22,455 bases of DNA from Candidatus Woesearchaeota archaeon (lineage in GTDB: Archaea; Nanobdellota; Nanobdellia; SCGC-AAA011-G17; UBA489). The position numbers were made by a program, and so were the translations under genes. The DNA is taken from contig JABIPM010000024.1 of assembly GCA_018658955.1 (NCBI GenBank), positions 1 to 22,455 of the forward strand, written 5' to 3'. Positions 5,523 to 14,128 of this stretch are shown piece by piece (position 1 is the stretch's first letter; the number at the start of each line of letters is the position of its first letter). A model generated the notes under the pieces. It saw only the letters and a list, made by a program, of their open reading frames with translations, was not told the DNA's origin and ran no database searches.

Positions 5523-8063
5523 ATGGCTCAAGATTATATCCCCAGATTAATTGAAGATGAAATGAAGGAGAGTTATGTAGACTATGCTATGTCTGTTATA
5601 ACTTCTAGAGCTTTGCCTGATGTTAGGGATGGATTAAAACCGGTGCACAGAAGAATTCTTTATGCATTACATAAGATGGGCATGTTTCACAATAAAGCTT
5701 ACAAAAAAAGTGCACGTGTAGTGGGAGAAGTTTTAGGAAAGTACCATCCTCACGGTGATAGTGCAGTTTATGATTCATTAGTTAGGATGGCTCAAGATTT
5801 TAGTTTGAGATACCCTTTAGTTGACGGCCAAGGTAACTTTGGTAGTGTTGATGGTGATCGTGCTGCAGCAATGAGATATACTGAAAACAGATTGAAGAAA
5901 ATTTCTAGTGAACTGTTAAAAGATATTGAAAAAGAAACTGTAAATTACAGACCAAATTTTGACGATTCTTTAAAGGAACCTACAGTGTTACCTTCTGCAA
6001 TTCCTAATTTATTGATTAATGGGAGTACAGGTATTGCTGTCGGAATGGCTACCAATATTCCTCCTCATAATTTATCTGAAGTTTGTGATGGAGTAATGGC
6101 ATATATAAAAAATAATGATATTGGATTTAATGAGTTATTTGAACATATTAAGGCCCCGGACTTTCCTACTGGAGGAATTATCTGTGGTACTTCTGGTGCA
6201 AAGATGGCCTATCGAACTGGTAGAGGCAAGGTAATTGTTAAGGCCAAAACTAGTTTCGAAGATAGAAAAATAATTGTTCATGAAATTCCTTATATGGTGA
6301 ATAAATCCACTTTGTTAGAGAATATTGCTAATTTAGTTAAGAATGGGACCATTCCTTTTATTTCTGATTTAAGGGACGAGAGTGATAGAACTGGTATGAG
6401 AATTTCTATTGAACTTAAGAAAAATTCAGATCCAGATTTAGTGTTGAATTTATTGTTAAAACACACTTCATTAAAAAATACCTTTGGAATTATTTTCTTA
6501 TCATTACACAAAGGGAAACCTACAGTAATGAATCTTAAAGAAATGATTAAACATTTTGTGAATCATAGAAGAGAAGTAATTATTAGAAGAACTAAATTTG
6601 ATTTAAATAAATCAAAAGAAAGAGCACATATATTAAATGGATTAAAAAAAGCTTTAGACTTGATTGATCCGCTTGTACAGTTGATTAAGAAAGCAGAGAA
6701 CGTTACTGTTGCTAGAGAAGGGTTAATTAAAACTTATGAATTTAGTGAAAAACAAGCAACTGCAATTCTAGAAATGAAGTTGCAAAAATTAACTTCATTA
6801 GAAACTGAAAAATTAATGAAAGAAAGAGAAGAGTTATTAGTGTTAATTGAAAAGTTAAAATCTATTTTGGAATCATCTGCAAAAGTTGATGGAATTATTG
6901 TTGATGAATTGGAAAATATAAAGAAACTTTATGGGGATGATCGAAGAACTTCTCTTGGTGAAGAAGAGGGAGCAATTGAGTACGAAGATTTGATTAAAGA
7001 AGAAAAAGTTGTGGTTAATGTTACAAATTCAGGATATATTAAACAAATGCCTTTGGAAGTTTACAAAGTACAGAAGAGGGGTGGAAAAGGTGTTAAAGGA
7101 ACTGGATTGAAAGATGAAGACTTTGTTAATGATATTTTTGTAACTTCTAATTTGAATCAATTATTGTTCTTTAGTAATAAAGGAAAAGTATATTGGTTGA
7201 AAGCATATCAATTACCTATAGGAAGTAGATATTCTAAAGGAAAAGCGATTGTTAATTTACTTAGATTGGATAAAGATGAGGTAATTAATGCAGTGTTGCC
7301 TATTCAAGAATTTAAAGATGATCAGGGCGTTATGATTTGTACTAAGAAGGGCGTTGTTAAAAAAACTAGTCTTACTGAATTTTCTAAACCTAGAAAGGGT
7401 GGAATTAAAGCAATTGGATTGAAAGATGATGACGATGTTGTTAGTGTTAAATTAAGTGGGGAAGGTGAACAGTTTATTATTGCAACTCATTCTGGTAATG
7501 CTGTTAAATTTAGAGAAAATGATGTTAGAAATATGGGTAGAACTGCATATGGTGTAAGGGGAGTTATGCTTGGAGCCGAGGATTATGTTGTGGGTATGAG
7601 TAGATGTAGTGAAGGAGACTGCATATTTACAATTACTGAGAATGGGTATGGTAAGAGAACCAATCTTGAAGATTATAGGTTGATTAAACGTGGCGGAAAA
7701 GGAGTTAGAAATATAATTGCAAGCCCTAGAAATGGAAAAGTTGTAAGTACTATTGTTGTTGAAGATTCTGACGAATTAATTTTGATGAGTGAGAAAGGTG
7801 TGGTTATTAGAATGAGGGCTGGAGATATTAGTCGTATTGGGAGAAATACTCAAGGTGTTAGAGTTATGAAGTTGTTACCTGGAGATAGAGTAGTTAGTGT
7901 TGCTAAAGTTAAAGCAAATGATGTTGAAGTTAAAGAAGAAGTTGAAGTTAAAGAAGAAGTTGAAACTAAAGAAGAAGTTGAAACTAAAGAAGAAGTTCCT
8001 GAAAATGTTGAGGAAGTTAAAACTGAAGAAGAAGTTAAGGCGGAAGATTCTGACGAAAATTAA
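5523..8063 (+). CDS. gyrA: DNA gyrase subunit A
   Basis: Breakage-reunion subunit of gyrase, 846 residues. The N-terminal winged-helix domain has YVDYAMSVITSRALPDVRDG (18-37), the quinolone-determining region HPHGDSAVYD with S80 and D84, and the catalytic tyrosine Y119 in AAAMRYTENRL. A coiled-coil arm and the C-terminal beta-pinwheel follow. The GyrA box QKRGGKG is at 517-523; this motif is needed for wrapping DNA and separates true gyrase from topoisomerase IV. The last 45 residues are a K/E-rich tail made of VEVKEE/VETKEE repeats, which is not part of the pinwheel. The start at 5523 has AGGT 7 nt upstream and lies 2 bp after the preceding stop. The stop overlaps that of the converging gene in TTAA at 8060-8063. 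Confidence 0.98.
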   Translation: MAQDYIPRLIEDEMKESYVDYAMSVITSRALPDVRDGLKPVHRRILYALHKMGMFHNKAYKKSARVVGEVLGKYHPHGDSAVYDSLVRMAQDFSLRYPLVDGQGNFGSVDGDRAAAMRYTENRLKKISSELLKDIEKETVNYRPNFDDSLKEPTVLPSAIPNLLINGSTGIAVGMATNIPPHNLSEVCDGVMAYIKNNDIGFNELFEHIKAPDFPTGGIICGTSGAKMAYRTGRGKVIVKAKTSFEDRKIIVHEIPYMVNKSTLLENIANLVKNGTIPFISDLRDESDRTGMRISIELKKNSDPDLVLNLLLKHTSLKNTFGIIFLSLHKGKPTVMNLKEMIKHFVNHRREVIIRRTKFDLNKSKERAHILNGLKKALDLIDPLVQLIKKAENVTVAREGLIKTYEFSEKQATAILEMKLQKLTSLETEKLMKEREELLVLIEKLKSILESSAKVDGIIVDELENIKKLYGDDRRTSLGEEEGAIEYEDLIKEEKVVVNVTNSGYIKQMPLEVYKVQKRGGKGVKGTGLKDEDFVNDIFVTSNLNQLLFFSNKGKVYWLKAYQLPIGSRYSKGKAIVNLLRLDKDEVINAVLPIQEFKDDQGVMICTKKGVVKKTSLTEFSKPRKGGIKAIGLKDDDDVVSVKLSGEGEQFIIATHSGNAVKFRENDVRNMGRTAYGVRGVMLGAEDYVVGMSRCSEGDCIFTITENGYGKRTNLEDYRLIKRGGKGVRNIIASPRNGKVVSTIVVEDSDELILMSEKGVVIRMRAGDISRIGRNTQGVRVMKLLPGDRVVSVAKVKANDVEVKEEVEVKEEVETKEEVETKEEVPENVEEVKTEEEVKAEDSDEN
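7923..7994 (+). repeat. 18-bp tandem repeat encoding the GyrA acidic tail
   Basis: Four 18-bp units (7923-7940, 7941-7958, 7959-7976, 7977-7994). The first two encode VEVKEE and the last two VETKEE, and within each pair the DNA is identical. Further degenerate copies follow up to the stop. Confidence 0.9.
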
Positions 8064-8455
8064 ATAGCTTCCATATAAGCAGTTCTTATTTTATCTAAAA
8101 TATCCTCAATAACGTTTTTACTTTTTGTTATTTCTTCCTGATTAGTTTCTAATTCACTAATACCTCCATTAATGATGTTCTCTAAAAAATCTGTTGTGTC
8201 TGTTAATATTGATCCAATATGAACCATTGCTTTTTGACCCTCTGTTAAATAATCTAAACTTAATGGATTGTTTACTGTTGGAATTCCAGTTAGTGGTTTT
8301 GAACCATAAGGATTTCCCAATGATCGCATTGCATCCGCTACACAAGAAATTCCATCAAAGTAAGTTTCTTGAATAGGATAATTATTTTGAGAATTTTTGT
8401 TATTTCTCCAACTAGAATACGCCCTTACTTGTTTATCAAATTCGCTATCTATCAC
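8060..8455 (-). CDS. Hypothetical protein, 131 residues
   Basis: Unrecognised soluble protein. It starts with GTG at 8455; the next ATG would remove the first 42 residues. A TATA-like TTTAAATAT centred 28 nt upstream supports the GTG as a leaderless start. The N-terminal half is polar (SWRNNKNSQNNYPIQETYFDG) and may pack around G/P-rich turns (LGNPYGSKPLTGIPTVNNP). The C-terminal half is predicted to be helical and acidic (LTDTTDFLENIINGGISELE, then IEDILDKIRTAYMEAI), possibly an oligomerisation helix. There is no signal peptide or catalytic motif. It stands alone between gyrA, whose stop it overlaps in TTAA, and the aIF2-gamma gene on the same strand. Confidence 0.75.
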   Translation of the reverse strand: MIDSEFDKQVRAYSSWRNNKNSQNNYPIQETYFDGISCVADAMRSLGNPYGSKPLTGIPTVNNPLSLDYLTEGQKAMVHIGSILTDTTDFLENIINGGISELETNQEEITKSKNVIEDILDKIRTAYMEAI

Positions 8456-8478
8456 TAGGAATTAAGATTGTTAGTCAA

Positions 8479-8487
8479 ATATTTAAA
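8479..8487 (-). promoter_or_regulatory. TATA box of the 131-residue gene
   Basis: TTTAAATAT on the minus strand, centred about 28 nt before the GTG start at 8455. It supports a leaderless GTG-initiated mRNA. Confidence 0.45.
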
Positions 8488-8518
8488 GAAATATATCCTA
8501 AGGAATAATCGTTCTAAG

Positions 8519-9757
8519 CTATTCGATAGTTCCGTAACCGATTAGTCTCCATCTGTTTCCGATGGTTCTAGAAATTGTTATTTTATCTTCTGTTGTACAA
8601 CAAACTGGAAGTTTTAATTTGATGGTAATCTTATCTTTTTTTAGTTGAGTTACTACTCCAATTGTTGCAGCTGAATTTACATTCAGCATTAAAGGTTCTG
8701 TTAATTTGATTGCTTGAACATTTTCTGTTTCACCAACTACCCTATTTAGTAAATTTGATTTAAGTGTGAATTCATGCCAAACTTTTGGCGTCTTTCCTTT
8801 AATTCCTAGTATGTTTCCTCGTAATGCATCACTTTTAACATAAAATGGATCTAAAGAGGTTAATACTGCAATTGATCCTCCTGGGTGAGCAGAATCTAAA
8901 TCTTCTTTTCCAGTTTTTATTCCAATTATTTTAGTGTCAATTGGTTCCCAAACTGTTTTACCTTCTTTTTGAAGCGGAATTCCTGGTAAGATTTCTATGG
9001 CGTCCCCAATTTTTATAGTTCCTTCTTTAAGTGCTCCACCCAAAACACCTCCTGCTAAGGATTTGATTTTTGTTCCTGGTTTGTTAACATCAAAACTTCT
9101 TGCTATGAACATAAGTGGAGATTTTTTAATGTCTCTTTTTGGTGTTTTAACTGTAGTTTCAATTGCTTCAATCAATTTATTAATATTAATGTCTCTTTGT
9201 GCAGATATTGGAATAATTGATGCATTTTCTGCAATAGTTCCTTTAACGAATTCTTTTATTTTTTTATAATTTGCAATTGCTTCTTTTTCAGTTACTAAAT
9301 CTATTTTATTTTGTGCTATGATGATGTTTTTGCAACCAATAATTTCTAATGCCATTAAATGTTCTTCAGTTTGCGGTTGAGGGCATTCTTCATTTGCTGC
9401 AACAAGAAGGATTGCTCCATCCATAATTGCTGCTCCTGAAATCATGGTAGCCATTAAAGATTCATGGCCAGGCGCATCAATAAATGAAACTGATCTGCTT
9501 AACTCTGCCTTTTCGCCATTTGGACCTTCTGGTTTTGCACAGTAATCTGTTTTTTTAGTTTCTTTATTTTTGAATTTGTAGAATGAAGTGTTTGCGTAAC
9601 CTAACTTAATGGTGATTCCTCTCTTTAATTCTTCAAAATGAGTATCAGTCCATTTACCAGATAAACGTTCAGTAAGGGTGGTTTTTCCATGGTCTACATG
9701 ACCCACTAATCCAATGCTAATCTCTGGTTGACTATTTGTTTTTTTAGTTGTAGGCAT
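8519..9757 (-). CDS. eif2g: Translation initiation factor aIF2 subunit gamma
   Basis: The GTPase subunit of archaeal IF2, which delivers initiator Met-tRNA to the small ribosomal subunit. It is 412 residues from the ATG at 9757. A TTG 18 nt upstream also opens the frame, but a TATA box sits 26 nt before this ATG. G1 is GHVDHGKT (19-26), the switch region has KRGITIKLGY, G3 is DAPGH (94-98) and G4 is NKID. CPQPQTEEHLMALEIIG and GTIAENASIIPISAQ are signatures of the gamma family. The beta-barrel domains follow (GGVLGGALKEG, and a C-terminus ending RLIGYGTIE). The zinc-knuckle segment before G3, usually with four cysteines, retains only C73. It is the last member of the archaeal L7Ae-to-aIF2-gamma cluster and is cut off from S6e by an opposing gene. 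Confidence 0.97.
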   Translation of the reverse strand: MPTTKKTNSQPEISIGLVGHVDHGKTTLTERLSGKWTDTHFEELKRGITIKLGYANTSFYKFKNKETKKTDYCAKPEGPNGEKAELSRSVSFIDAPGHESLMATMISGAAIMDGAILLVAANEECPQPQTEEHLMALEIIGCKNIIIAQNKIDLVTEKEAIANYKKIKEFVKGTIAENASIIPISAQRDININKLIEAIETTVKTPKRDIKKSPLMFIARSFDVNKPGTKIKSLAGGVLGGALKEGTIKIGDAIEILPGIPLQKEGKTVWEPIDTKIIGIKTGKEDLDSAHPGGSIAVLTSLDPFYVKSDALRGNILGIKGKTPKVWHEFTLKSNLLNRVVGETENVQAIKLTEPLMLNVNSAATIGVVTQLKKDKITIKLKLPVCCTTEDKITISRTIGNRWRLIGYGTIE

Positions 9758-9779
9758 ATCTATGCTATATTCCAATTGC

Positions 9780-9787
9780 TTTTATAA
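9780..9787 (-). promoter_or_regulatory. TATA box of aIF2-gamma
   Basis: TTATAAAA on the minus strand, centred 26-27 nt before the ATG at 9757. It predicts a leaderless mRNA and supports that start over the upstream TTG. Confidence 0.6.
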
Positions 9788-9837
9788 GGGTTTTTGTGTC
9801 GTTTTTTTGGGTTTAAGAGGTATGAAGCTCGGAAAGA

Positions 9838-9845
9838 TTTATATA
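9838..9845 (+). promoter_or_regulatory. TATA box of the 344-residue gene
   Basis: TTTATATA preceded by GGAAAGA (BRE-like), centred 27-28 nt before the ATG at 9869. The mRNA is expected to be leaderless. With 9780-9787 it makes a divergent promoter pair. Confidence 0.6.
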
Positions 9846-9868
9846 GTAAAAACTAGGTATTAGAGTAT

Positions 9869-10903
9869 ATGTCTTATAATCCAGAAGAACTACGAAACTT
9901 GATTGGAAATATTCCTCAAGATAGTGATTATCGTCCTAAATTGATTAAAAAATATGAATCAATGGTTCTAGGTAAGGGTGGAGATGATCTTACGTCGCTT
10001 ACACTATGTGCCGGGTTGATTCCAAATGAAAATTCTGTAGTTCTTTTACAAGATTCTTTAGGGATTATACCAAGAACTGGTCAACAAAGAAGTTTAGAAA
10101 CTAAAATTAGAGATATCAATAGGCATGCTTTTTTTGGAATTGCAGGGGACCCTTATTTTGCAAATGAACTTTCTGAAAGAATGTATGGACAGGATTTTGA
10201 TAATGAAGAGGAGTTTAAGAGATTTATAAAAAAATCATACAACGATTTACATTTGGAAAAAGTAATGGACGAATTTTTACTTTATTTTTTCAATGACAGA
10301 GATTATTTTAAGGGATTATTTGAAGCTAATAAACTTCCTCCAGCATTAGACGCAGAATACAAGGCACGAATTAATGATGCAGCAGGAGAAAGGCCAGACA
10401 TTATGGTTATTTCAAATATATCTAAACCTGTAATCTACAAAGTTGGTGTTGGAACTATAAAACCTGAATATAATGTGATGGAAAGATTATCAACAGGTTC
10501 TGCATCTGCACCATTTGAAACATTTATGGGTGAACAGAAATACAGATTAAACAGAACTGGCAAATTAAAGTTAAGTACTTTAGAAGGGATTGAAACCTTG
10601 TTAAGGGTTGCTGACCCTACTTCTCGAGCAACAAGTACCATTGGCCCTCCTTTCGATATTGTTTATGTTGAAAGAGTTCCTAAAGCCGATGCAGGATTAT
10701 ATGAGGTGGAACAATATGATTTTAATGCAGTTAGATTAGATAAGGTTAAATTAGAAGAAGTTAGAAGAGCAATTAGAGAAGAACCTGATGTTAGTAGTAA
10801 AGTTCTTTGTAGTTGGTTAGAAATGGTTAAAGATTCTAAAGTAACAAAGAATGATTTGAAAAAAGTTATTCGTAAAAAAATTAATTTTAAAGATTCTGAT
10901 TAG
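9869..10903 (+). CDS. Hypothetical protein, 344 residues
   Basis: A soluble protein with no family that I recognise. There are no membrane segments or signal peptide. The N-terminal half is acidic and helical with aromatic clusters (MDEFLLYFFNDRDYFKGLF around 137-155). The middle has beta-like stretches (ERPDIMVISNISKPVIYKVG, about 178-197). PD...YK spacing there is faintly like a PD-(D/E)XK nuclease core, but the acidic residue before the lysine is missing and I do not claim it. The C-terminus is basic and helical (KNDLKKVIRKKINFKD). It reads against its neighbours, between aIF2-gamma and S6e, which are adjacent in many archaea, so it looks inserted. Its base composition resembles its surroundings. 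It converges with S6e, leaving 2 bp. Confidence 0.8.
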   Translation: MSYNPEELRNLIGNIPQDSDYRPKLIKKYESMVLGKGGDDLTSLTLCAGLIPNENSVVLLQDSLGIIPRTGQQRSLETKIRDINRHAFFGIAGDPYFANELSERMYGQDFDNEEEFKRFIKKSYNDLHLEKVMDEFLLYFFNDRDYFKGLFEANKLPPALDAEYKARINDAAGERPDIMVISNISKPVIYKVGVGTIKPEYNVMERLSTGSASAPFETFMGEQKYRLNRTGKLKLSTLEGIETLLRVADPTSRATSTIGPPFDIVYVERVPKADAGLYEVEQYDFNAVRLDKVKLEEVRRAIREEPDVSSKVLCSWLEMVKDSKVTKNDLKKVIRKKINFKDSD

Positions 10904-10905
10904 AA

Positions 10906-11310
10906 TTATTTTTTAGATTCTTCAGCTTTTTCTTCTTTTGGAGCTAATAAGTCTTTGATTGGAGTTGTACCGTATTTTGAAACTGCCATGTTTATCTGTG
11001 CAGTGTGTTCACTTACAATATTTCCTCTAACTGTTTTTCTTTTATACATTCCTTTTCTTCTGATTTTAGCACCGATGCTGTTTTTAACAAGAATTCTTTT
11101 TCTATGGTGGGTAGGTATTTCTGGTCTCATTGGGAATCCCGCTGAGTCACTGCCTCCACAAATTTTAAATTCGTATCCTGTTAGTCCGAAAAGATTTCCA
11201 GGAATAATTTCTCCAACTGTTCTTCCAGATAGTAATGTTGTTTCAATAGTTTTAGAATAACTCTTACCTTCCTTTGGATCGTTTAAGATACATTTGATTT
11301 CTTCTGCCAT
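10906..11310 (-). CDS. rps6e: 30S ribosomal protein S6e (eS6)
   Basis: Small-subunit protein shared by archaea and eukaryotes, 134 residues, the expected archaeal size. Typical segments are SGRTVGEIIPGNLFGLTGYE, the motif GGSDSAGFPMRPE (53-65), and RKTVRGNIVSEHTAQIN near the C-terminus. It ends in a short charged tail (PKEEKAEESKK), in keeping with the K/E tails on other proteins here. A TATA box 28 nt before the ATG suggests a leaderless mRNA. In many archaea it lies between aIF5B and aIF2-gamma; here it is separated from both by opposite-strand genes. Confidence 0.96.
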   Translation of the reverse strand: MAEEIKCILNDPKEGKSYSKTIETTLLSGRTVGEIIPGNLFGLTGYEFKICGGSDSAGFPMRPEIPTHHRKRILVKNSIGAKIRRKGMYKRKTVRGNIVSEHTAQINMAVSKYGTTPIKDLLAPKEEKAEESKK

Positions 11311-11334
11311 AGTGTTATAGTTGTTTATTTGGGG

Positions 11335-11342
11335 TTTTTAAA
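11335..11342 (-). promoter_or_regulatory. TATA box of S6e
   Basis: TTTAAAAA on the minus strand, centred 28 nt before the ATG at 11310. It is divergent with the protease promoter. Confidence 0.55.
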
Positions 11343-11360
11343 GGTTTCTGAGCAAAATAG

Positions 11361-11368
11361 TTTATTAA
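11361..11368 (+). promoter_or_regulatory. TATA box of the serine protease gene
   Basis: TTTATTAA preceded by GCAAAATAG, centred 25-26 nt before the ATG at 11390. It predicts a leaderless mRNA. Confidence 0.5.
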
Positions 11369-11389
11369 GGGCTAAATCTGGATTGTTAG

Positions 11390-12370
11390 ATGAAATACTT
11401 TACTAATGTGAATTTGTTTGCAGGAATAACTCTTGGCGTAGCTGCTGCCTGTGGATCAGCACTATTTAATTCTGATAATCCTGAAACTGATAAAGGTTTG
11501 GAACAAATTGTTAGTAATGAGGGGATTTTAAATGTAAAAGAAGAATATTCTCTTGAAAATGATGATTTAAGGTTAAAAGCATTGTATAATTTTGTTAATG
11601 CTTCATTTAATAAGGATAAATATGAAGGGAATGTTTTAGAAAATTTAGTAATAATACAATCTAAAAACTCTCTTTCTCAAGGATATATGATTGATGATTG
11701 TGGACTTATTTTAACTGTTGAACATGGCGGAAGAGATATTTCTCGATTTGAGAATGAAAATTCTAAGGTGATTGATATTCATGGCAATACTTATCCAGTT
11801 GTTAGTACGGAAATTTCAGACCACTTTACAGATTATGCACTTCTTGTTGCAGATACTGGTGCAGAACCTAAAACTCACCCTCTTAATTTTACAAATATTT
11901 TTGAAGTGAAGTGTGGTGATGCTGCAGAATTCTATTCATCTATTGATTTACAAAGTAACTCTGGCCTTTTTCCATTTATAGAATATGTGAAAAATAAAGA
12001 TAATTTTGTGAATGGTTATTTAGTTAATGAATTTCATGGAGGTGGAGAGATTATATGTGTTCAACATTCTTCTGAATATTTAACTAAAGAATTTGATACT
12101 AATGGACATTATGGTCAGACGTTAGAATACCAGATTAGAAGGGGATTTTCTTTTATGAGTGGAACTGTTAATCAAGGTAATAGTGGTTCTCCTATTTTTA
12201 GAAATATTACTTCGGATAATCCTGAATTTTTAGGATTGGTCCAGGCAAATATTAATCGGCCTGGAAGTGGTACAATTCAAAATTTTGGAATTTTAAATAA
12301 TGGTACATATATCCTGTCAGGATTTATTAATTATTTAGCCGAAAGAAATAAAATTCCGTTGTATGATTAA
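11390..12370 (+). CDS. Exported trypsin-like serine protease
   Basis: A 326-residue protein that looks like a chymotrypsin-fold serine protease. By eye the triad is H112 in LILTVEHGG (compare LTVAHV in HtrA-like enzymes), D148 in FTDYALLV, and S265 in GTVNQGNSGSPIF, with GNSGSP forming the oxyanion loop. The first 27 residues form a signal peptide, with a hydrophobic stretch LFAGITLGVAAAC. C21 could be a lipidation site, although the residue at -3 is Ala rather than Leu, so this is weak. There is no PDZ domain, unlike HtrA/DegP. It would act outside the cell or at the membrane, with unknown substrates. It sits alone, opposite in strand to the flanking S6e and aIF5B genes, and its stop overlaps that of aIF5B in TTAA. 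The protease fold is well supported; the subfamily is not. Confidence 0.85.
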   Translation: MKYFTNVNLFAGITLGVAAACGSALFNSDNPETDKGLEQIVSNEGILNVKEEYSLENDDLRLKALYNFVNASFNKDKYEGNVLENLVIIQSKNSLSQGYMIDDCGLILTVEHGGRDISRFENENSKVIDIHGNTYPVVSTEISDHFTDYALLVADTGAEPKTHPLNFTNIFEVKCGDAAEFYSSIDLQSNSGLFPFIEYVKNKDNFVNGYLVNEFHGGGEIICVQHSSEYLTKEFDTNGHYGQTLEYQIRRGFSFMSGTVNQGNSGSPIFRNITSDNPEFLGLVQANINRPGSGTIQNFGILNNGTYILSGFINYLAERNKIPLYD

Positions 12371-14088
12371 ATTCCCCAACTAGGTTTATCTCTTCTTTTT
12401 ATTTTTGCAATTTCTTTTAGAACTTCAATTTCATCTTTTCTTAAAAGGTCTTTCATTTCCTTTAGTTTTCTAAACTCTGTTTCTGAAAGATTTGAATATA
12501 ATGTGTCTTCTTCTTTAATCTGTCTTCCTGCTGTAATGTTTGGAATTGAAACAGCAACTTCTTTTCCTTGTTCAATTTGATTTACAGTTTTTTGTTCATG
12601 CTGAATACTTTTGATATACTCTGCCTTTGATCCGTCTGCTTTGATTAATCTTGTACCTGTTTTTAACATTCCGCCTTCCACAACAACTCCCACTACGCAG
12701 GGTCCTGATTGTCTAAAGATGCAGCCTTTCAATATTTTAACTTTTACAGGTCTTGTTAACTCATCTAATTTTTGCTGTTCTTCTTTCTTTTCTTCGGCCT
12801 TTTTCCAATTTTGATAATCTTCTATAATTTTGTATACTACTCCGTCTGAAATAATTTTTACTTTTTCATCAGTTTCTGTAGTTTTTACATTAAATCCTAA
12901 AATGACCTTATTGATATCATTAATTTCTGCAGATGCTTCTGCTAAATCTTTTTTTGTTATGTTTCCTATTGATGCTTTTTTTATTGAAATGCCTTCTAGT
13001 TGTAATAATGCTGTAAGTGCTTCAAGACTTCCCAAAGTATCTGCTTTAACAACAACTCCTTCGTTGTCTGTATTGATCATAACTGATTCTATTTCAGTCT
13101 GAAGTGCATGTTTTTTCTCTTCTACGTTTGTGTTTGCAACAATTAATGGCATTCCTCCGATTGCACCCTTTAAATCTGGTGCAGAAACTCTAACCCCATA
13201 GGCTGCGTGGATCTTTTCTACATTCTTTAATTTTTTACCTTCTGGTTCAAATAATCCTCTTACTTTGGTTAAGATTGGTTCGTTTAAAGTTCCAATTAAA
13301 ATTTGGTCACCTTTTTTTATTTGTCCGTCATAAAGTATGATGTCTAAAGTTGTTCCTACTCCTGGATCTTCTTGAACTTCTAGAATGGTTGCTTTTCCTT
13401 CCGTTTCTTCTGAAATTTTTAATTTCTCTTCTAAGTATTTTTGTGCCAATCCTGTAAGCACCATTAATAGTTCAGGCATACCTTCTTCAGTATTTGCACT
13501 TACTGGGATCATTGCAATTTGTTTTGTATAATCTGTAATTCTATCAAATCTTTCTGAATCAATTCCTTTTTCAGCTAGTTTTCCTAAAATTTCATAAAGT
13601 TTAGTATCTAATTCCTGTTTTACTTCTGCAGTTTGACTTTCTATATTTTGTAAAAGACTTTTATTTTTATTTGATCTCCATCCTGGAACTAAATCTATTT
13701 TATTTAATGCTATGATGAATGGGGTTTTGTATTGTTTTAAAATTTCTATGCATTCTGCTGATTGATCCATTACTCCTTCGTTTACATCAATTACTAAAAT
13801 TGCTAAATCTGCAAGGTTTCCGCCTCGTTTTCTCATGTTGTTAAATGCTGCATGTCCCGGACTGTCTAAAAATAATAACCCTGGAATTGTAATGTTTTGA
13901 TTTAAAGATTTTAGAAGATTTCCACAACATTTTTCTATGGATTCCATCTGAACATTATAGGATTTAATTGATTGAGTTATTCCTCCAGATTCTGCTCTAG
14001 TGATAGAAATGCCTTTAATACGCTCTAGAATACTGGATTTACCATGGTCGATATGGCCTGCAATTATTACTATCGGTTGTCTGATCAT
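12367..14088 (-). CDS. infB: Translation initiation factor aIF5B (IF2-like)
   Basis: GTPase that promotes subunit joining during initiation, 573 residues, typical for archaeal aIF5B without the long N-terminal region of the eukaryotic factor. G1 is AGHIDHGKSS (usually GHVDHGKTT, so the conserved threonine is serine), followed by GGITQSIKSY in switch I, G3 DSPGH, and G4 NKIDLVPGW, which is typical of the family. EVQEDPGVGTTLDIILYDG and KADTLGSLEALTALL mark domains II and III, and KVKILKGCIFRQSGPCVVGV domain IV. A GGAG is 7 nt before the ATG at 14088. It belongs after ndk in the conserved archaeal cluster; here hsp20, a small ORF and phoU separate them. It may be co-transcribed with phoU or have its own promoter. 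Confidence 0.97.
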   Translation of the reverse strand: MIRQPIVIIAGHIDHGKSSILERIKGISITRAESGGITQSIKSYNVQMESIEKCCGNLLKSLNQNITIPGLLFLDSPGHAAFNNMRKRGGNLADLAILVIDVNEGVMDQSAECIEILKQYKTPFIIALNKIDLVPGWRSNKNKSLLQNIESQTAEVKQELDTKLYEILGKLAEKGIDSERFDRITDYTKQIAMIPVSANTEEGMPELLMVLTGLAQKYLEEKLKISEETEGKATILEVQEDPGVGTTLDIILYDGQIKKGDQILIGTLNEPILTKVRGLFEPEGKKLKNVEKIHAAYGVRVSAPDLKGAIGGMPLIVANTNVEEKKHALQTEIESVMINTDNEGVVVKADTLGSLEALTALLQLEGISIKKASIGNITKKDLAEASAEINDINKVILGFNVKTTETDEKVKIISDGVVYKIIEDYQNWKKAEEKKEEQQKLDELTRPVKVKILKGCIFRQSGPCVVGVVVEGGMLKTGTRLIKADGSKAEYIKSIQHEQKTVNQIEQGKEVAVSIPNITAGRQIKEEDTLYSNLSETEFRKLKEMKDLLRKDEIEVLKEIAKIKRRDKPSWGI

Positions 14089-14120
14089 TTTTTTGCTCCA
14101 TGAGTGTGATTTTATTCATT

Positions 14121-14128
14121 ATTTTAAA
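14121..14128 (-). promoter_or_regulatory. Possible TATA box of aIF5B inside the end of phoU
   Basis: TTTAAAAT on the minus strand, overlapping the phoU stop. A start about 26 nt downstream would give a leader of about 10 nt that cuts into the GGAG, so the site is doubtful. Read-through from phoU is the alternative. Confidence 0.3.

Noticed and set aside
9758..9775. aIF2-gamma starting at a TTG
   Set aside because: The TATA box is centred 26 nt from the ATG at 9757, and the added six residues are not family-like.
10178..10500. PD-(D/E)XK nuclease in the 344-residue protein
   Set aside because: Only the PD and a distant YK are visible; the middle acidic residue is absent.
10874..10914. Bidirectional terminator between the 344-residue gene and S6e
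   Set aside because: T-runs exist on both strands (10874-10880 minus, 10909-10914 plus) but fall within coding sequence in AT-rich DNA, so they are not distinctive.
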